DNA of 7,202 nt from Chloroflexota bacterium (lineage in GTDB: Bacteria; Chloroflexota; Anaerolineae; Anaerolineales; UBA4823), in NCBI GenBank assembly GCA_012798185.1, contig JAAZNS010000241.1, positions 1 through 7,202 of the forward strand. Reading direction: 5' to 3'. The notes beneath the pieces were generated by a model. That model was not told the DNA's origin, did not search any database, and was given only the letters and a program-made list of their open reading frames with translations. How positions within the stretch are numbered: position 1 is the stretch's first letter; the number at the start of each line of letters is the position of its first letter. Both the position numbers and the translations under genes were made by a program. Shown here piece after piece: positions 6,084-7,202 of the stretch.

Positions 6084-7202
6084 GAACTCAACTCTTTAAG
6101 GACTTCTCTGCCCTTTTCGATAGCATTTTTTATATCCCGCGCCGCCAATACTTCCAGCGTCTCTTTAGCGATCATCCATTCTTCATTAGTGGGAATCACG
6201 GCAATTGCTACAAGACATGGTTTTCGATGGATCAAACTTTCTACCGACAGCGCTTTCTCATTGAGTTCTGGATCGATCTCGATACCCAAAAAGCCTAACT
6301 CTTCCACCGCCAGCGAACGGACGATAGGCGAATTTTCGCCAATCCCACCAGTAAACACCAAAAGGTCGATGCCTCCCATCACAGCGATATAAGAGCCAAT
6401 ATATTTTTTCAACCGATAAGCGAACATTTCTATGGCTAAGCGGCAACGCGGATTACCCTCCTCTGCCAGGTCGGTAATCGTGCGCATATCATTACTCACC
6501 CCAGAAATGCCCAAAAGTCCCGATTTGTAATACAACATGTTATATACCTGCTCTGCGCTGAAGTTCAATTCTGTCATCAGGTACAGGATTACCCCCGGGT
6601 CCAGCGCTCCACAGCGGGTGCCCATGATGGCACCTTCCAACGAAGTGAAACCCAGGCTGTTTTCAACCGAATGCCCGTTTTTGACTGCAGTTACCGAAAC
6701 GCCGTTCCCCAGGTGGCAAATGACCATGCGCATCTCCTCAGCGGGTTTTCCCAACAAGCGGGAGGCGCGGTGAACGATATACTGGCACGAGGTGCCATGA
6801 AAACCGTATTTTCGGATGCCATACGTTTCATATATTTCATAGGGCATTGCATACAAGGAAGCGTGTAAAGGAATAGTCTGGTGAAACGCGGTGTCAAATA
6901 CCGCCACCTGCGGTGTTTTGGGTAAAAGAGCCATCGCCTGGTTGATCCCGGCTAAATTAGCCGGGTTGTGCAGTGGCGCCAGGTGAGAACATTGTTCCAT
7001 CTTGGTGATGACATCCCGATCGACCAGCACTGAATGGGTGAACTTATCTCCACCATGCACCGTGCGATGACCGGCAGCGTCGATTTCGGACACATTCTGT
7101 AATACCCCATACTTTGGATTCGTTAAACATTCGATAGCTGCTTCAATGGCTTCTCGATACCCCGGGCGGTTGAGTTGTTGTTCTAACCGAAAATCCGGAA
7201 TA
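6080..7202 (-). CDS. ackA: Acetate kinase, 5' partial
   Basis: The minus-strand frame is open to the right edge and gives 373 residues. About 45 N-terminal residues, including the phosphate-binding NAGSSS motif, should lie outside; the GTG at 7093 is internal, not the start. The enzyme interconverts acetate plus ATP and acetyl phosphate plus ADP. Counted from the edge (codon 7201-7199 as residue 1), residues equivalent to the Methanosarcina thermophila active site are Arg46 (GHRTVHGG), His78 (LHNP), Asp103 (VFDTAFH), His135 (GFHGTS), Arg196 (MGTRCG) and Glu340 (PTNEE). The gaps between them match that enzyme to within one residue. The usual second His of GFHGTSH is Cys139 here. The tail after PTNEE is about nine residues longer and helical-looking. 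Butyrate kinase is unlikely because the GFHGTS and MGTR motifs are of acetate kinase type; propionate kinase cannot be fully excluded. It is cotranscribed with acpS. Confidence 0.95.
   Translation of the reverse strand, partial: IPDFRLEQQLNRPGYREAIEAAIECLTNPKYGVLQNVSEIDAAGHRTVHGGDKFTHSVLVDRDVITKMEQCSHLAPLHNPANLAGINQAMALLPKTPQVAVFDTAFHQTIPLHASLYAMPYEIYETYGIRKYGFHGTSCQYIVHRASRLLGKPAEEMRMVICHLGNGVSVTAVKNGHSVENSLGFTSLEGAIMGTRCGALDPGVILYLMTELNFSAEQVYNMLYYKSGLLGISGVSNDMRTITDLAEEGNPRCRLAIEMFAYRLKKYIGSYIAVMGGIDLLVFTGGIGENSPIVRSLAVEELGFLGIEIDPELNEKALSVESLIHRKPCLVAIAVIPTNEEWMIAKETLEVLAARDIKNAIEKGREVLKELSS

Noticed and set aside
5955..6392. A 145-codon plus-strand open frame across the acpS/ackA junction
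   Set aside because: It runs antisense to two clearly conserved genes, and its low-complexity, serine-rich protein is typical of a shadow frame.
7091..7093. GTG as the acetate kinase start
   Set aside because: The frame continues to the right edge with family-like residues, and starting here would remove the N-terminal phosphate-binding domain. The gene is simply cut by the window.
1..7202. CRISPR array, tRNA, rRNA, insertion sequence or phage genes
   Set aside because: No spaced direct repeats, no cloverleaf-like or rRNA-like stretch, and no transposase or integrase motifs were seen on either strand.

Overview
The window looks like a chromosomal stretch from a free-living, probably anaerobic or fermentative bacterium of moderate GC. 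It has Shine-Dalgarno (AGGAGG-type) translation signals and tightly packed genes, and nothing looks mobile or phage-like. A corrinoid-methyltransferase-like (MttB family) gene, an S9 peptidase, an M20 amidohydrolase and acetate kinase together would fit an Anaerolineae-type Chloroflexota or a similar anaerobe. That assignment is only an inference from gene content.

Left block, plus strand (1-4366): three genes form a likely operon. The first is an S9 prolyl-oligopeptidase-family serine peptidase whose 5' end lies outside the window (1-1752). After 12 bases comes an MttB-superfamily methyltransferase with no pyrrolysine codon (1765-3192). It overlaps by 8 bases an M20D metallo-amidohydrolase (3185-4366), whose start is set by a perfect AGGAGG.

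Middle, minus strand (4345-5514): an FAD-dependent amine oxidase of the DAO/sarcosine-oxidase-beta type converges on the M20 gene, and the two coding 3' ends overlap by 22 bases. A 30-base inverted repeat with a 14-base perfect palindromic core lies just past the M20 stop, inside the oxidase gene. Upstream of the oxidase is a very AT-rich spacer of 185 bases (5515-5699) that probably carries its promoter.

Right block, minus strand (5700-7202): acetate kinase (5' end beyond the right edge) and holo-ACP synthase overlap in an ATGA stop/start and are almost certainly co-transcribed.

A possible functional reading, by inference only: the peptidase and amidohydrolase release small amino compounds from peptides or amides, and the MttB-like protein and the flavin oxidase then act on N-methylated or secondary amines. 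Acetate kinase makes ATP from acetyl phosphate, and AcpS activates acyl carrier protein. No corrinoid protein, corrinoid reactivase or methyl-corrinoid:THF transferase is visible here, so the methyl-transfer step cannot be shown to be complete.
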